Positions 14,849-22,358 of a DNA stretch of 27,375 nt are shown here, one piece after another; positions within the stretch are counted from its first letter, which is position 1, and each line of letters begins with the position of its first letter. The stretch covers positions 1 through 27,375 of the forward strand of contig JAEWST010000072.1 of assembly GCA_023398105.1 (NCBI GenBank), read 5' to 3'. This DNA is from Bacillota bacterium (GTDB taxonomy: Bacteria; Bacillota; Clostridia; Acetivibrionales; DSM-1351). The notes under the pieces were generated by a model. It made no database searches and was not told where the DNA came from. It was given only the letters and a program-made list of their open reading frames with translations. Made by a program: the position numbers and the translations under genes.

Positions 14849-15556
14849 ATGGATAATTATAAGTTCATACAGAATATCTTAATAGGATTCAATATCATGG
14901 CAAAATAGAAGCGAATGAAGAATCATTAAAAGCGTTGCAGGAACATCATTTGGCAAGTGTGCCGTTTGAAAATCTAGATATCATGAATAAAATTGAAATT
15001 CAGCTTGATAAAGACTATTTGTGGGAAAAGGTAGTTTGCAGAAGACGAGGCGGAATATGCTATGAATTAAATGGATTGTTACTTATCTACCAAAGTTCCT
15101 TGTTATGGGAATAAATTTGACCATGCTTTGATATTGGTCGAATTGGATGAAAAATGGTTAGTGGATGTTGGTTACGGTGATGGATTTTTTGCTCCATTAC
15201 GGTTTATTGAAGCTATTCCTCAGCAAGATTGTAAAGGTATGTTCCGTATTATTCAACAAAATGGTGAATATCAATTGTGGAGAAATATGAACAATTCAGA
15301 TCTTTTAGAATATACTTTTACATTGTCACCAAGGCAGTTAAACGATTTTTATGAGCGATGCAGATTCTTTGAGTTGGATGTAGAATCCAGATTTAATAAG
15401 AACAGACTTTGCTCATTGGAAAAATGTGATGAGAGGATTTCACTAACAGATAGTCGCCTATTACATTCCAAAATGGGCATACAAACTAGAGTTGAGATAA
15501 AAAGCGAAAAAGAATTTGCATCCAACTTAAAAAATGTAATTAGCATCAAATTATAA
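14849..15556 (+). pseudogene. Broken arylamine N-acetyltransferase
   Basis: The family signature is visible in pieces. From ATG 14849 the frame gives MDNYK and then shifts: the homologous frame VHTEYLNRIQYHG resumes at 14863. It continues through SVPFENLDIMNK to RRGGICYELNG (catalytic Cys, codon 15058-15060) and ends at a frameshift near 15073. The third piece, from about 15071, has KFDHALILVE (catalytic His) and LVDVGYGDGFF (catalytic Asp) and reads to the stop at 15556. Compared with normal enzymes about 20 residues between the Cys and His segments are missing. The enzyme would acetylate aromatic amines if intact. Two frameshifts plus a deletion make function unlikely. Confidence 0.85.
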
Positions 15557-15908
15557 GCAAATTTATCAGTTATAGTTAGTATAATCGTCTAAATGCTGAA
15601 AATTTGTAACCGTGGTTTTGCTATTCCATTATTGTCTGGCTTCACCATAGTAATTCTTGATTTCATTTCGTATTTCGTATATAAGGTGCCAAAACCTAAA
15701 TTTCAGTTTAGAGAATTAATTTTTGCTAAGGGGCTTATTTGACTAAGAGTTAATTAAAATCACACTGGAATTAATTGGAGTCGTGCATTATAATTGAAAA
15801 TATATCAAGACGAAATTTGGAGACTCAGAGTTGGAATTCGTTAAGACAGGTCTCGATATATAATAAAATTATAAACCTTATAAAAGAAAAGATGGAGTGT
15901 ATAAAAAC
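15557..15908 (+). other. Gene-free stretch, 352 bases
   Basis: There is no supportable gene and no convincing attC arm. A TATAAT at 15859-15864 precedes the next gene by about 45 bases, but the nearest TTGGAA (15831) is 22 bases away, too far for a standard promoter. The stretch TTTTGCTAAGGGGCTTA near 15720 faintly resembles a decayed opening arm. Confidence 0.35.
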
Positions 15909-16247
15909 ATGAAGATTAATGGGATTGAGGGACTTACAGCCACTGAGCTTAATAATGAATTGAAACTTGGGGCAAAATTTGTTGTCTATCAGTATTGTGT
16001 ATCAATATTGGTTATGACTTTTAAAAGAAGCTCAAATATTTATTTTATTAAAAATGGTGAAAGCTTGTTTTCAAAAGGTATTATCTTTTCGTTGATTTCA
16101 TTAATAATCGGGTGGTGGGGTATTCCATGGGGACCCATTTATACTATTGGTACATTGATTAATAATTGTAAGGGTGGCAAAGATGTGACTTCAGCGGTCA
16201 TAAACTCGTTAAATAATAGTACTCAACAAGATAAACAAGTAGGATAA
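15909..16247 (+). CDS. Small membrane-associated protein, unknown
   Basis: A 112-residue protein with helices around residues 23-36 (AKFVVYQYCVSILVMTF) and 55-85 (GIIFSLISLIIGWWGIPWGPIYTIGTLI), and a Gly/Asn-rich tail. The GWWGIPWGPIYTI segment is distinctive and seems shared by uncharacterised Clostridia proteins, though I cannot name a family. The ATG at 15909 is preferred; an in-frame GTG at 15897 overlaps the GATGGAG binding site. No site separates it from the DUF4184 gene 27 bases downstream. Confidence 0.7.
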   Translation: MKINGIEGLTATELNNELKLGAKFVVYQYCVSILVMTFKRSSNIYFIKNGESLFSKGIIFSLISLIIGWWGIPWGPIYTIGTLINNCKGGKDVTSAVINSLNNSTQQDKQVG

Positions 16248-16274
16248 AAAAGAATTCCTGTTAAGGAGTAAGAT

Positions 16275-17027
16275 ATGCCGTTTACTTTTGCGCATCCTGC
16301 AGCAGTAATTCCGCTAAAAAGGAGATGGAAAGATAAGTTTTGCCTGACAGGACTTGCGTTTGGAAGCATGGCTCCAGATTTTGAGTATTTCATACAGCTA
16401 AAGCCTGTATCTCTTTATGGACATAATATAATCGGCTTTTTCATCTTAAATTTGCCACTATGTTTTTTATTAGCATTTGTGTTTCACTTTATAATTAAGA
16501 AGCCATTAATTTTACATATGCCCAATCCAATTGACAAGTGGTTCAGTATCATAGCCCATAGGGTTTGGACCTTAGATTCCATAAAGAAAGTCTTTAGATT
16601 TTGTTATTCAGCACTTTTAGGTATGTTTACCCATGTGGTCTGGGATTCATTTACTCATGATACTGGAACAATGGTTATACTGATACCATTATTAGCTTCA
16701 AAATTATATGTTTTAGGCTATTTAGTACCTATTTATAAGGTATTACAGCATGGTAGCTCATTATTTGGATTCTTTGTTATTGTGGCTTATTTTTATGGAT
16801 ATAAAAATATAAACGATAATAAACAGGCAATTTCTACAAAGAGAAAGATCCGATACATTATATCAACTTTCCTTATCAGCTTTATCCTATTATTTGGTAT
16901 AATGTTAATGATGGCAACATATCGCACAACCTTTAATATCGGCGTTTTTATTGTTACAAGTATTGATTGTATAATTTTGGGTTTATTATTAGCCTCATTA
17001 CTTAGCCGGCAATGGTTATCGAAATAA
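16275..17027 (+). CDS. DUF4184 membrane protein
   Basis: A 250-residue integral membrane protein. The N-terminal MPFTFAHPAAVIPL, GSMAPDFEYF and the middle GMFTHVVWDSFTH are hallmarks of DUF4184, a family with conserved His and Asp residues like membrane metal-dependent hydrolases. About six membrane helices are visible. TTAAGGAG is eight bases before the ATG. Its TAA stop (17025-17027) lies inside the opening core of the following attC site (AAATAAC), so gene end and cassette site overlap. Confidence 0.9.
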   Translation: MPFTFAHPAAVIPLKRRWKDKFCLTGLAFGSMAPDFEYFIQLKPVSLYGHNIIGFFILNLPLCFLLAFVFHFIIKKPLILHMPNPIDKWFSIIAHRVWTLDSIKKVFRFCYSALLGMFTHVVWDSFTHDTGTMVILIPLLASKLYVLGYLVPIYKVLQHGSSLFGFFVIVAYFYGYKNINDNKQAISTKRKIRYIISTFLISFILLFGIMLMMATYRTTFNIGVFIVTSIDCIILGLLLASLLSRQWLSK

Positions 17028-17113
17028 CGCTGCTCGCCATGCAACCTAGACGGCAAGTAAAAAAGGGTTCCGCTGATCCGATTCGTTGGCTTAGTGAAGC
17101 CAGAACGTTAGCT
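17022..17113 (+). repeat. attC-like recombination site 12 (compact form)
   Basis: The site is 92 bp from AAATAAC to GTTAGCT. The opening arm joins directly to the CGCTGCTCGCC / CCTAGACGGC branch, and the closing arm is diverged (GGCTTAGTGAAGCCAGAACG). It is the most complete site in the right half of the array. The palindrome logic is retained although the TTTTACG box is lost. Confidence 0.78.
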
Positions 17114-17146
17114 GGAATAGATAAATTGATGAAAAGAGGGTATAAA

Positions 17147-17950
17147 ATGCTTAGAAAAATTATAGTTTCTTTTTTACTGATAATTTTACTCACTGGTTGT
17201 GAAATAAATAATGTCAAAACTGAAAAAGGAAATATTGATGAGGAGTTGATATCTAGCTTATCAGTAAAATTAATCGATGAGAAAAATCCAAGTAAAGCTG
17301 AACTCTATTTTGATGGGAATATCAAACTAAGGGTGAAAGATTCAGAAGCAATAGTTTTAGAAAGTACAAGTGATAATGATATAAATGCATTAAAGCAGCA
17401 ATATAGTTTGGCTGACATTGGGAATGGAGTAATAGCGGTTGTTAACAAAAATCATACAGCAGTAAGATCTTATATGATACTAGATTTGTTTAAGTATAAA
17501 GAAAATCGAATATATAACATTTTTTCTAGTAACGATATACTAGCAAAGATACAAGACATCAATAACGAGAATGGAACGATCGATTTTAGTTTACCGAAAT
17601 TTGATGTAATATGTACAATGAAATTCACAGAAGAAGAATTAAATAGTTGGAAGCAAAAGAAAAGCCAACTTGAAAGTAATAATATTAAGGTCGATAGCGA
17701 TTATTATAAGGATATTCAAGATAATATAATATTTAGTCCAGTCGATTATTTTATAAAGGATATTGGTGAACAAAGCGACAAGGAATTTCTTGTATTAATA
17801 GATGTTTATTCAGTTGGTTCAAAATCTCCGACAATAAGAGATAGAGCAATTATTGATTTTGTTATATCAGCAGATGAAATAGGATATAAAGATATAGTTT
17901 TCGAAAGAGATTCAATAGATGGTAAGCATCCATTTGCCTACTTCAAGTAA
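17147..17950 (+). CDS. Lipoprotein of unknown function
   Basis: A 267-residue predicted lipoprotein: MLRKIIVSFLLIILLTGC is a type II signal peptide with Cys 18 as the lipidated residue. The mature domain is rich in charged residues and probable beta strands, with no family I can name. The ATG at 17147 has GAGGG at suitable distance; the frame upstream of it belongs to the attC site. It is the first gene after site 12. Confidence 0.78.
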   Translation: MLRKIIVSFLLIILLTGCEINNVKTEKGNIDEELISSLSVKLIDEKNPSKAELYFDGNIKLRVKDSEAIVLESTSDNDINALKQQYSLADIGNGVIAVVNKNHTAVRSYMILDLFKYKENRIYNIFSSNDILAKIQDINNENGTIDFSLPKFDVICTMKFTEEELNSWKQKKSQLESNNIKVDSDYYKDIQDNIIFSPVDYFIKDIGEQSDKEFLVLIDVYSVGSKSPTIRDRAIIDFVISADEIGYKDIVFERDSIDGKHPFAYFK

Positions 17951-17983
17951 CATCACATTTACATGGAGAATGACTGGAAGAAT

Positions 17984-18000
17984 GGCATAAAAAGAAGTTT
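17984..18000 (+). repeat. Possible attC inner-arm remnant
   Basis: GGCATAAAAAGAAGTTT resembles the inner arm TGCATAAAAAGAAGGTT of attC 1. No core or closing arm is left, so the match could be chance. Confidence 0.3.
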
Positions 18001-18095
18001 GCTCTAGCATTATTAAACGAAAACTATTCAATACAGTTGCTACGCTATAGTGTTTATTGAGTATATAAAAGAATAACTAGGTGAGGAATTGGAAT

Positions 18096-18461
18096 ATGAG
18101 GAAAGAGGATTTCAAATTAGGTGACATTTCATTTGAGACAAAGGTTGGCGGTGTTGTTGTTAAAATTAGAGAAGATGTGATGGATGATAAAACAGTAGAG
18201 TATGCCCAAAAGATTCTCGAGTTGTATTTATTAAAGAAGTCAGAGATAATTGAATATGTGTTAAATAATGGTGTAAGTGACTTTTACAAATGTGAATATA
18301 CGCAAGATGAAATCGCAAAAAGGCTTAATGAAGCTGATATAGAAATTATAAGTGATGAATGGGGTATATTGACTTGGTTAAACAGTAATTTGGATGAACA
18401 CATCATAGGAGTTGAATTTAATAATGATTTGCAGTTATCTTATGTTAGTATAGATGGCTAG
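18096..18461 (+). CDS. Small unknown protein, possibly immunity-like
   Basis: A 121-residue acidic, cytoplasmic protein (MRKEDFKLGDISFETKVGG..). The closing HIIGVEFNNDLQLSYVSIDG resembles the last strands of small DUF2262/DUF2004-type proteins, some of which are immunity-like, but I cannot place it firmly. The ATG at 18096 follows AGGTGAGG with good spacing; an in-frame GTG at 18081 overlaps that site. Confidence 0.7.
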   Translation: MRKEDFKLGDISFETKVGGVVVKIREDVMDDKTVEYAQKILELYLLKKSEIIEYVLNNGVSDFYKCEYTQDEIAKRLNEADIEIISDEWGILTWLNSNLDEHIIGVEFNNDLQLSYVSIDG

Positions 18462-18497
18462 AGTCTTAAATGATAAAATTTTATATAAAAATTAATG

Positions 18498-18533
18498 GAG
18501 GGAAAGGCTCTGTGCTGATCCGTTTCGTCGCGG
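18498..18533 (+). repeat. attC remnant (inner part)
   Basis: GAGGGAAAGGCTCTGTGCTG followed by ATCCGTTTCGTCGCGG aligns with AAGGGAAAGGCTCCGCTGGT-CCGGTTCGTCGGCG of intact sites. Both cores are missing. Confidence 0.62.
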
Positions 18534-18588
18534 ATATTGTCTCTATCTTGGTGTATAATAGAGCTTAATTTTTAAGGATGTGAGCTGC

Positions 18589-19326
18589 ATGAGTGGATCA
18601 TTTGATGATACAAGAAAAGAAATAGGAGAAGGAAAGCAAGCAAAGGTCTATTTCTGGAATGGTTTTGCTTTTAAGCTTTATAACAGTACTTATCCTGTTG
18701 AATGGATTGATAACGAAATACGAATTCAAAATGAGGTTAATAAAACTTCTTTGCCAACAGTGAAATATTATAAAACAGATAACCCTCATATTACTAGAAT
18801 GGATTATATTGATGGAATCACTTTGGGTGAAAGAATGCTAAAAGAGAAGTATAAACAAGGCATTGAAGACTTAATTCAACTTCAAAAGCAAGTACATTCT
18901 ATAGAAAACATAAATATTTCAAATCTAAAAATTACATTTAAGAACGAACTTCAAGATTTGGATTTTGACAAAGAAAAGAAAAAAATAGCGTTACAATATT
19001 TATATAACATAGAAGAAAAACATAATCTATGTCATCTTGATTTTCATTTGCTTAACATTATGTATTCATTTGGTAAGTACTATATCATAGATTGGGTTAA
19101 TGCCAGACTCGGCAATCCCATTTACGACTATGCAAGAACTTATATTATCTTATATGAAATTGCATACCGTCTCTCACAAAAATATCTCTCTTTACTGAAA
19201 AAGGATAAAACAATAGATATGAAAGATATAGACAAAGCAATATATATTATGGCTATACTTAGGACTAGAGAGAGCAAAAGTGAAAAAGTACAACAGCTCA
19301 TCGACAGTATGACACCAAGAATATAA
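18589..19326 (+). CDS. APH/choline-kinase-like phosphotransferase
   Basis: A 245-residue protein with the eukaryotic-kinase-like APH fold. K29 in FAFKLY is the likely ATP-phosphate lysine, HLDFHLLN (H149, D151, N156) is the catalytic loop and IIDW (D168) the metal-binding motif. The family includes aminoglycoside phosphotransferases and sugar or choline kinases; the acceptor cannot be told from sequence. The ATG at 18589 follows AAGGATGTGAG; GTG 18580 is an alternative. It sits between two attC remnants, so it was probably delivered as a cassette. Confidence 0.85.
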   Translation: MSGSFDDTRKEIGEGKQAKVYFWNGFAFKLYNSTYPVEWIDNEIRIQNEVNKTSLPTVKYYKTDNPHITRMDYIDGITLGERMLKEKYKQGIEDLIQLQKQVHSIENINISNLKITFKNELQDLDFDKEKKKIALQYLYNIEEKHNLCHLDFHLLNIMYSFGKYYIIDWVNARLGNPIYDYARTYIILYEIAYRLSQKYLSLLKKDKTIDMKDIDKAIYIMAILRTRESKSEKVQQLIDSMTPRI

Positions 19327-19367
19327 TAATCAGCTTAATCGAAACGCTATCCTGCTTACTTAAGAAT

Positions 19368-19400
19368 CCTGGGCAGCAAGTGTAGCTAAAGGGAAGGGCT
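19368..19400 (+). repeat. attC remnant overlapping a ribosome binding site
   Basis: CCTGGGCAGCAAGTGTAGCT followed by AAAGGGAAGGGCT aligns with CCTAGGCGGCAAGCGCCGCT-AAAGGGAAAGGCT of intact sites. The AAAGGGAAGGG part now serves as the purine-rich ribosome binding site of the flavodoxin gene. This is the rightmost trace of the array. Confidence 0.6.
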
Positions 19401-19409
19401 GTGAAAATA

Positions 19410-19946
19410 ATGGGAAAAACAATCGTTTTATATAAGTCGAATACAGGATTTACTCAGAAATATGCTGAATGGATTGCAGAAGAATTGAATTGTAAGGCAG
19501 TCTCTATAGATAAATTAGATGTTAATAGTTTATTTGAATATAATACTATTATATTTGGCGGCGGAATTCATGCCGGCCAAATTAGTGGGCTAAAATCGAT
19601 AAAAAATAGCATTTTGAAGATGACAGATAAAAAGATTATTATATTTGCAACGGGAGCAACACCACCTGCTGCCATGGATACTGATGGTTTGAAAAATAAA
19701 AATTTCTCTTTAGAAGAACAAGAAAGGCTTCAATTCTTCTATTTCCTGAGCGGTATGAACTATGAAACGATGGGAATAAAGAATAAAGGATTAATGGGCG
19801 TATATAGATTTGTCTTGAGACTTAACAAGGATAAATCATCTGTAGAACAAGGTGTTTACGATACTCTTACGAAATCAAATGACCACACTAAAAAAGAATA
19901 TATAAATCCGCTTATTGAACATGTGAAATTAATAGATGCTTCATGA
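19410..19946 (+). CDS. Flavodoxin-domain protein
   Basis: A 178-residue flavodoxin-like protein. The FMN phosphate loop is YKSNTGFTQKYAEW (about residues 8-21), followed by IIFGGGIHAGQISG and IIFATGATPP, as in Firmicute HemG-like or stand-alone flavodoxin-domain proteins. It would carry electrons in the cytoplasm. The start is ATG 19410; GTG 19401 in frame is almost as plausible. It is the last gene with an attC trace at its front. Confidence 0.83.
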   Translation: MGKTIVLYKSNTGFTQKYAEWIAEELNCKAVSIDKLDVNSLFEYNTIIFGGGIHAGQISGLKSIKNSILKMTDKKIIIFATGATPPAAMDTDGLKNKNFSLEEQERLQFFYFLSGMNYETMGIKNKGLMGVYRFVLRLNKDKSSVEQGVYDTLTKSNDHTKKEYINPLIEHVKLIDAS

Positions 19947-19993
19947 CTAAGACTTCGATTTGAATATTTATGATGCAAAGGAAGGGGACAAAC

Positions 19994-20764
19994 ATGGTAT
20001 TCAAAGAATTTGGCGACAAAAACATGCCAACTTTTGTTTTTCTTCATGGGGGTGGGTTGTCATGGTGGTCATGGAAAACACAAATCGAAGTGTTACAAAA
20101 AAACTATCATATAGTGACACCGATTATTGACGGCCATGGTGACGCATATGACACGACTTTTGTAAGTATAAAAGAATCTGCTGAACATGTGGTCAATTAT
20201 ATAAAAGAAAATTGTAATGGAAAAGTTTTTGTACTTTGTGGTCTTTCTATTGGAGCTCAAATCGTTGTAGAAATATTGTCTCAACAATGTGATATAACAG
20301 AGAATGCTGTAATAGAAAGCGCTTTGGTTTATCCTATTAAAACAGCAGTTGCACTAACTGTACCAATGTATAATATGTTTTATGGATTGATTAAAAAGAG
20401 ATGGTATTCGAAACTACAGGCTAAATTATTAAATATACCTGATAGCTTATTTGAAAACTATTATGAGGACAGTATAAGAATGACCAAAGAATCACTCATT
20501 AATATTACGAAAAGTAATGGAGATTATTCGATACCTCCAACATTATGCAAGACGAAAGCAAAAACATTAATATTGGTTGGTGGGAAAGAATTATCCATAA
20601 TGAAAAAATCTGCGACATTGCTTCATAATACCATTAATAATAGCTTTTTAAAAATCATAGAAAAAAGCGGCCATGGTGAAATTAGTTTGCTTCATCCAGA
20701 TAAATATCTTGATTTGCTACATAACTTTCAACATTTATCGGATGTGTATAATCGTGGAGAATAA
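19994..20764 (+). CDS. Alpha/beta hydrolase
   Basis: A 256-residue alpha/beta hydrolase. It has the oxyanion motif FLHGGGLSWWSW, a nucleophile elbow GLSIG (S85) and a likely catalytic His in KSGHGEIS near the C-terminus. The substrate is unknown. AAGGAAGGGG stands six bases before the ATG at 19994. The gene begins 47 bases after the flavodoxin gene with no site between, and its last bases overlap an upstream in-frame ATG of the following ArsR fragment. Confidence 0.87.
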   Translation: MVFKEFGDKNMPTFVFLHGGGLSWWSWKTQIEVLQKNYHIVTPIIDGHGDAYDTTFVSIKESAEHVVNYIKENCNGKVFVLCGLSIGAQIVVEILSQQCDITENAVIESALVYPIKTAVALTVPMYNMFYGLIKKRWYSKLQAKLLNIPDSLFENYYEDSIRMTKESLINITKSNGDYSIPPTLCKTKAKTLILVGGKELSIMKKSATLLHNTINNSFLKIIEKSGHGEISLLHPDKYLDLLHNFQHLSDVYNRGE

Positions 20765-20826
20765 TGAATCATTGCAAAAAATATAAGTATGGGCTGATTA
20801 TACTAATTAAAACAGGGAGTATTGAT

Positions 20827-21021
20827 ATGCGTTCGAAAAAAATGACGGGAAGGAAATGTTATGACCACCTAGGCGGGCGTCTAGGGGCTAAATTGCTTGA
20901 TTTCTATTTAGAGCAAGGGCTGATTGAACTTGATGAGGGTAAGGCAACAGTTTATGTCATAACAGAAAAGGGATATAAGCACTTTGAAAAAATGGGACTG
21001 CATATTGATGCAGATGAATAA
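20827..21021 (+). pseudogene. C-terminal fragment of an ArsR-family regulator
   Basis: The 64 residues after ATG 20827 (..GRKCYDHLGGRLGAKLLDFY, then LIELDEGKATVYVITEKG) match the C-terminal third of about 220-residue ArsR-type repressors, which carry CYDHLAGRLG after the winged helix. The DNA-binding helix-turn-helix is absent. An upstream in-frame ATG at 20764 only adds unrelated sequence. A GGGAG before 20827 could still allow translation of the fragment, but it cannot act as a normal repressor. Confidence 0.72.
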
Positions 21022-21059
21022 ATCAAGCAAGACTTATGAAGCGAAAGAAGGATGTCGTG

Positions 21060-21437
21060 ATGATTTTTGATAACGGAATCTGTTTAATTACCGATAATGT
21101 ACCAAGGCTGGTGAAGTTTTATGAAAAGGTTTTGCAGACTACCTCAGAAGGTGATGACATCCATACATTTATACTAATTGATGGTGGTAGTTTGGCTGTC
21201 TATTCAAAATCAGCAGCTATTAGCGATATGGGATTTGATTTTAGCAAGTTTTGTGGAACAGGAATGCTCACATTTGGCTTTACTGTTGAAAATGTTGATG
21301 ATGAATACAATAGGCTTAAGTCGTCAGATCTGAATATTGAATTTGTGTCAGTGCCTACTACATACCCCTGGGGAGCCAGATCAATGCATTTTAGAGATCC
21401 GGATGGTAATATCGTTTGCTTTAGAAAATTAGCCTAA
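21060..21437 (+). CDS. VOC-family (glyoxalase/bleomycin-resistance-like) protein
   Basis: A 125-residue vicinal-oxygen-chelate protein with two beta-alpha-beta-beta-beta modules: CLITDNVPRLVKFYEKVL opens the first, TFGFTVENVDDEYNRLK the second, and the end is MHFRDPDGNIVCFRKLA. Members include glyoxalases and antibiotic-binding proteins; the ligand is unknown. The ATG at 21060 follows GAAGGATG; the earlier ATG at 21036 lacks a binding site. Confidence 0.87.
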   Translation: MIFDNGICLITDNVPRLVKFYEKVLQTTSEGDDIHTFILIDGGSLAVYSKSAAISDMGFDFSKFCGTGMLTFGFTVENVDDEYNRLKSSDLNIEFVSVPTTYPWGARSMHFRDPDGNIVCFRKLA

Positions 21438-21454
21438 TCCTAGGAGGTATTGTT

Positions 21455-21799
21455 ATGGCCTTGGAAGATATGATTATTAGTGGATTTATTATGTTTCTTA
21501 TCATTTATTTGGCGGTTCGGGCAGCAATAAGCCCACTAATTCCTAAAGCTGAACCCATTGATTTATCTGATGGAGAGCTGTTAAAATATACAAGGCTGAG
21601 GGATATGGGAATTATAGATAATCAGGATTTGGAGGGTATCAATAAACTGTATTGTCAAATGAAAGACAACGCCATCAAGGCTAATCAGTATTCAGAAAGT
21701 TTAGAAGCTCTTAAGGAATTAAAAGAAATAGGATATTTTGATGAGCAGACGCTTAATTCAAAAATTAAGTTGCTTGACGACTATCGTAACATCCCATAA
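21455..21799 (+). CDS. Membrane-anchored protein with two SHOCT-like repeats
   Basis: A 114-residue protein: one N-terminal membrane helix (about residues 7-27), then two similar helical hairpins, LLKYTRLRDMGIIDNQDLEGIN and ALKELKEIGYFDEQTLNSKI. Each has the L..L...G.id...l pattern of short SHOCT-type oligomerisation modules. TAGGAGG is eight bases before the ATG. Function unknown; it follows the VOC gene after 17 bases and is likely co-transcribed. Confidence 0.72.
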   Translation: MALEDMIISGFIMFLIIYLAVRAAISPLIPKAEPIDLSDGELLKYTRLRDMGIIDNQDLEGINKLYCQMKDNAIKANQYSESLEALKELKEIGYFDEQTLNSKIKLLDDYRNIP

Positions 21800-21859
21800 A
21801 CTTAAAACTCCCAGGAAGTAGTTCTTGCTCATAAAAACCATATAGCAGGAGGATTAAAA

Positions 21860-22309
21860 ATGAAGAAAGTATATACTATATTGCCTATTATACATGCTTT
21901 TGTCGGAATAGGAGCTATTGCAGGCGGACTTGCTGCTATTTTAAATCCTGATGCCCCCCTTGGAATGTCAACCGAGGTATTAAAAAATTCACCTTTTAGT
22001 AATTATCTGATACCGGGAATCATTTTATTTTCGGTAATAGGTCTTGGAAACATCATTAGCGCTTTAACCTTTCGTTTGCATTCGAAATATCAAGGCTACA
22101 TAAGCAGTGTTTTCAGTTGGGCTTTAGTCATTTGGATAACTGTTCAATGCATAATGCTTGGCTCCGTTGTTTTTCTGCATGTTCTATACTTTATTATTGG
22201 ATTAATTGAAGCCCTTTTGTCCTTGATTCTCCTATTTGAGCACCGTCTGTTTCCTACAAACATTATCATAAGCCTTTATGAGAAAATGAAAAAACCGAAA
22301 AATACATAG
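21860..22309 (+). CDS. Four-helix membrane protein, unknown
   Basis: A 149-residue integral membrane protein with four predicted helices at about residues 6-28, 49-70, 82-103 and 104-128, and a positively charged C-terminus (KMKKPKNT). It resembles small hypothetical membrane proteins of Firmicutes, but I cannot name a family. AGCAGGAGG precedes the ATG. Confidence 0.75.
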   Translation: MKKVYTILPIIHAFVGIGAIAGGLAAILNPDAPLGMSTEVLKNSPFSNYLIPGIILFSVIGLGNIISALTFRLHSKYQGYISSVFSWALVIWITVQCIMLGSVVFLHVLYFIIGLIEALLSLILLFEHRLFPTNIIISLYEKMKKPKNT

Positions 22310-22358
22310 ATGAGCTGAAAAATGCAATAAAACTTGTTCAGGAATGTGAGGAATAGTG

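Noticed and set aside
15831..15864. Promoter TTGGAA / TATAAT before 15909
   Set aside because: The spacing is 22 bases, too long for a standard promoter.
216..19400. Insertion sequences or MITEs as explanation of the repeats
   Set aside because: No transposase or target-site duplications are seen, and the repeats lie in one orientation between genes with cassette-specific end matching. An unusual MITE family remains a formal alternative.
22309..22358. Short frame ..KYIDELKNAIKLVQECEE ending before the GNAT gene
   Set aside because: Only about 24 codons are open after a stop and it overlaps the membrane-protein gene; it could be a regulator tail remnant but cannot be supported.
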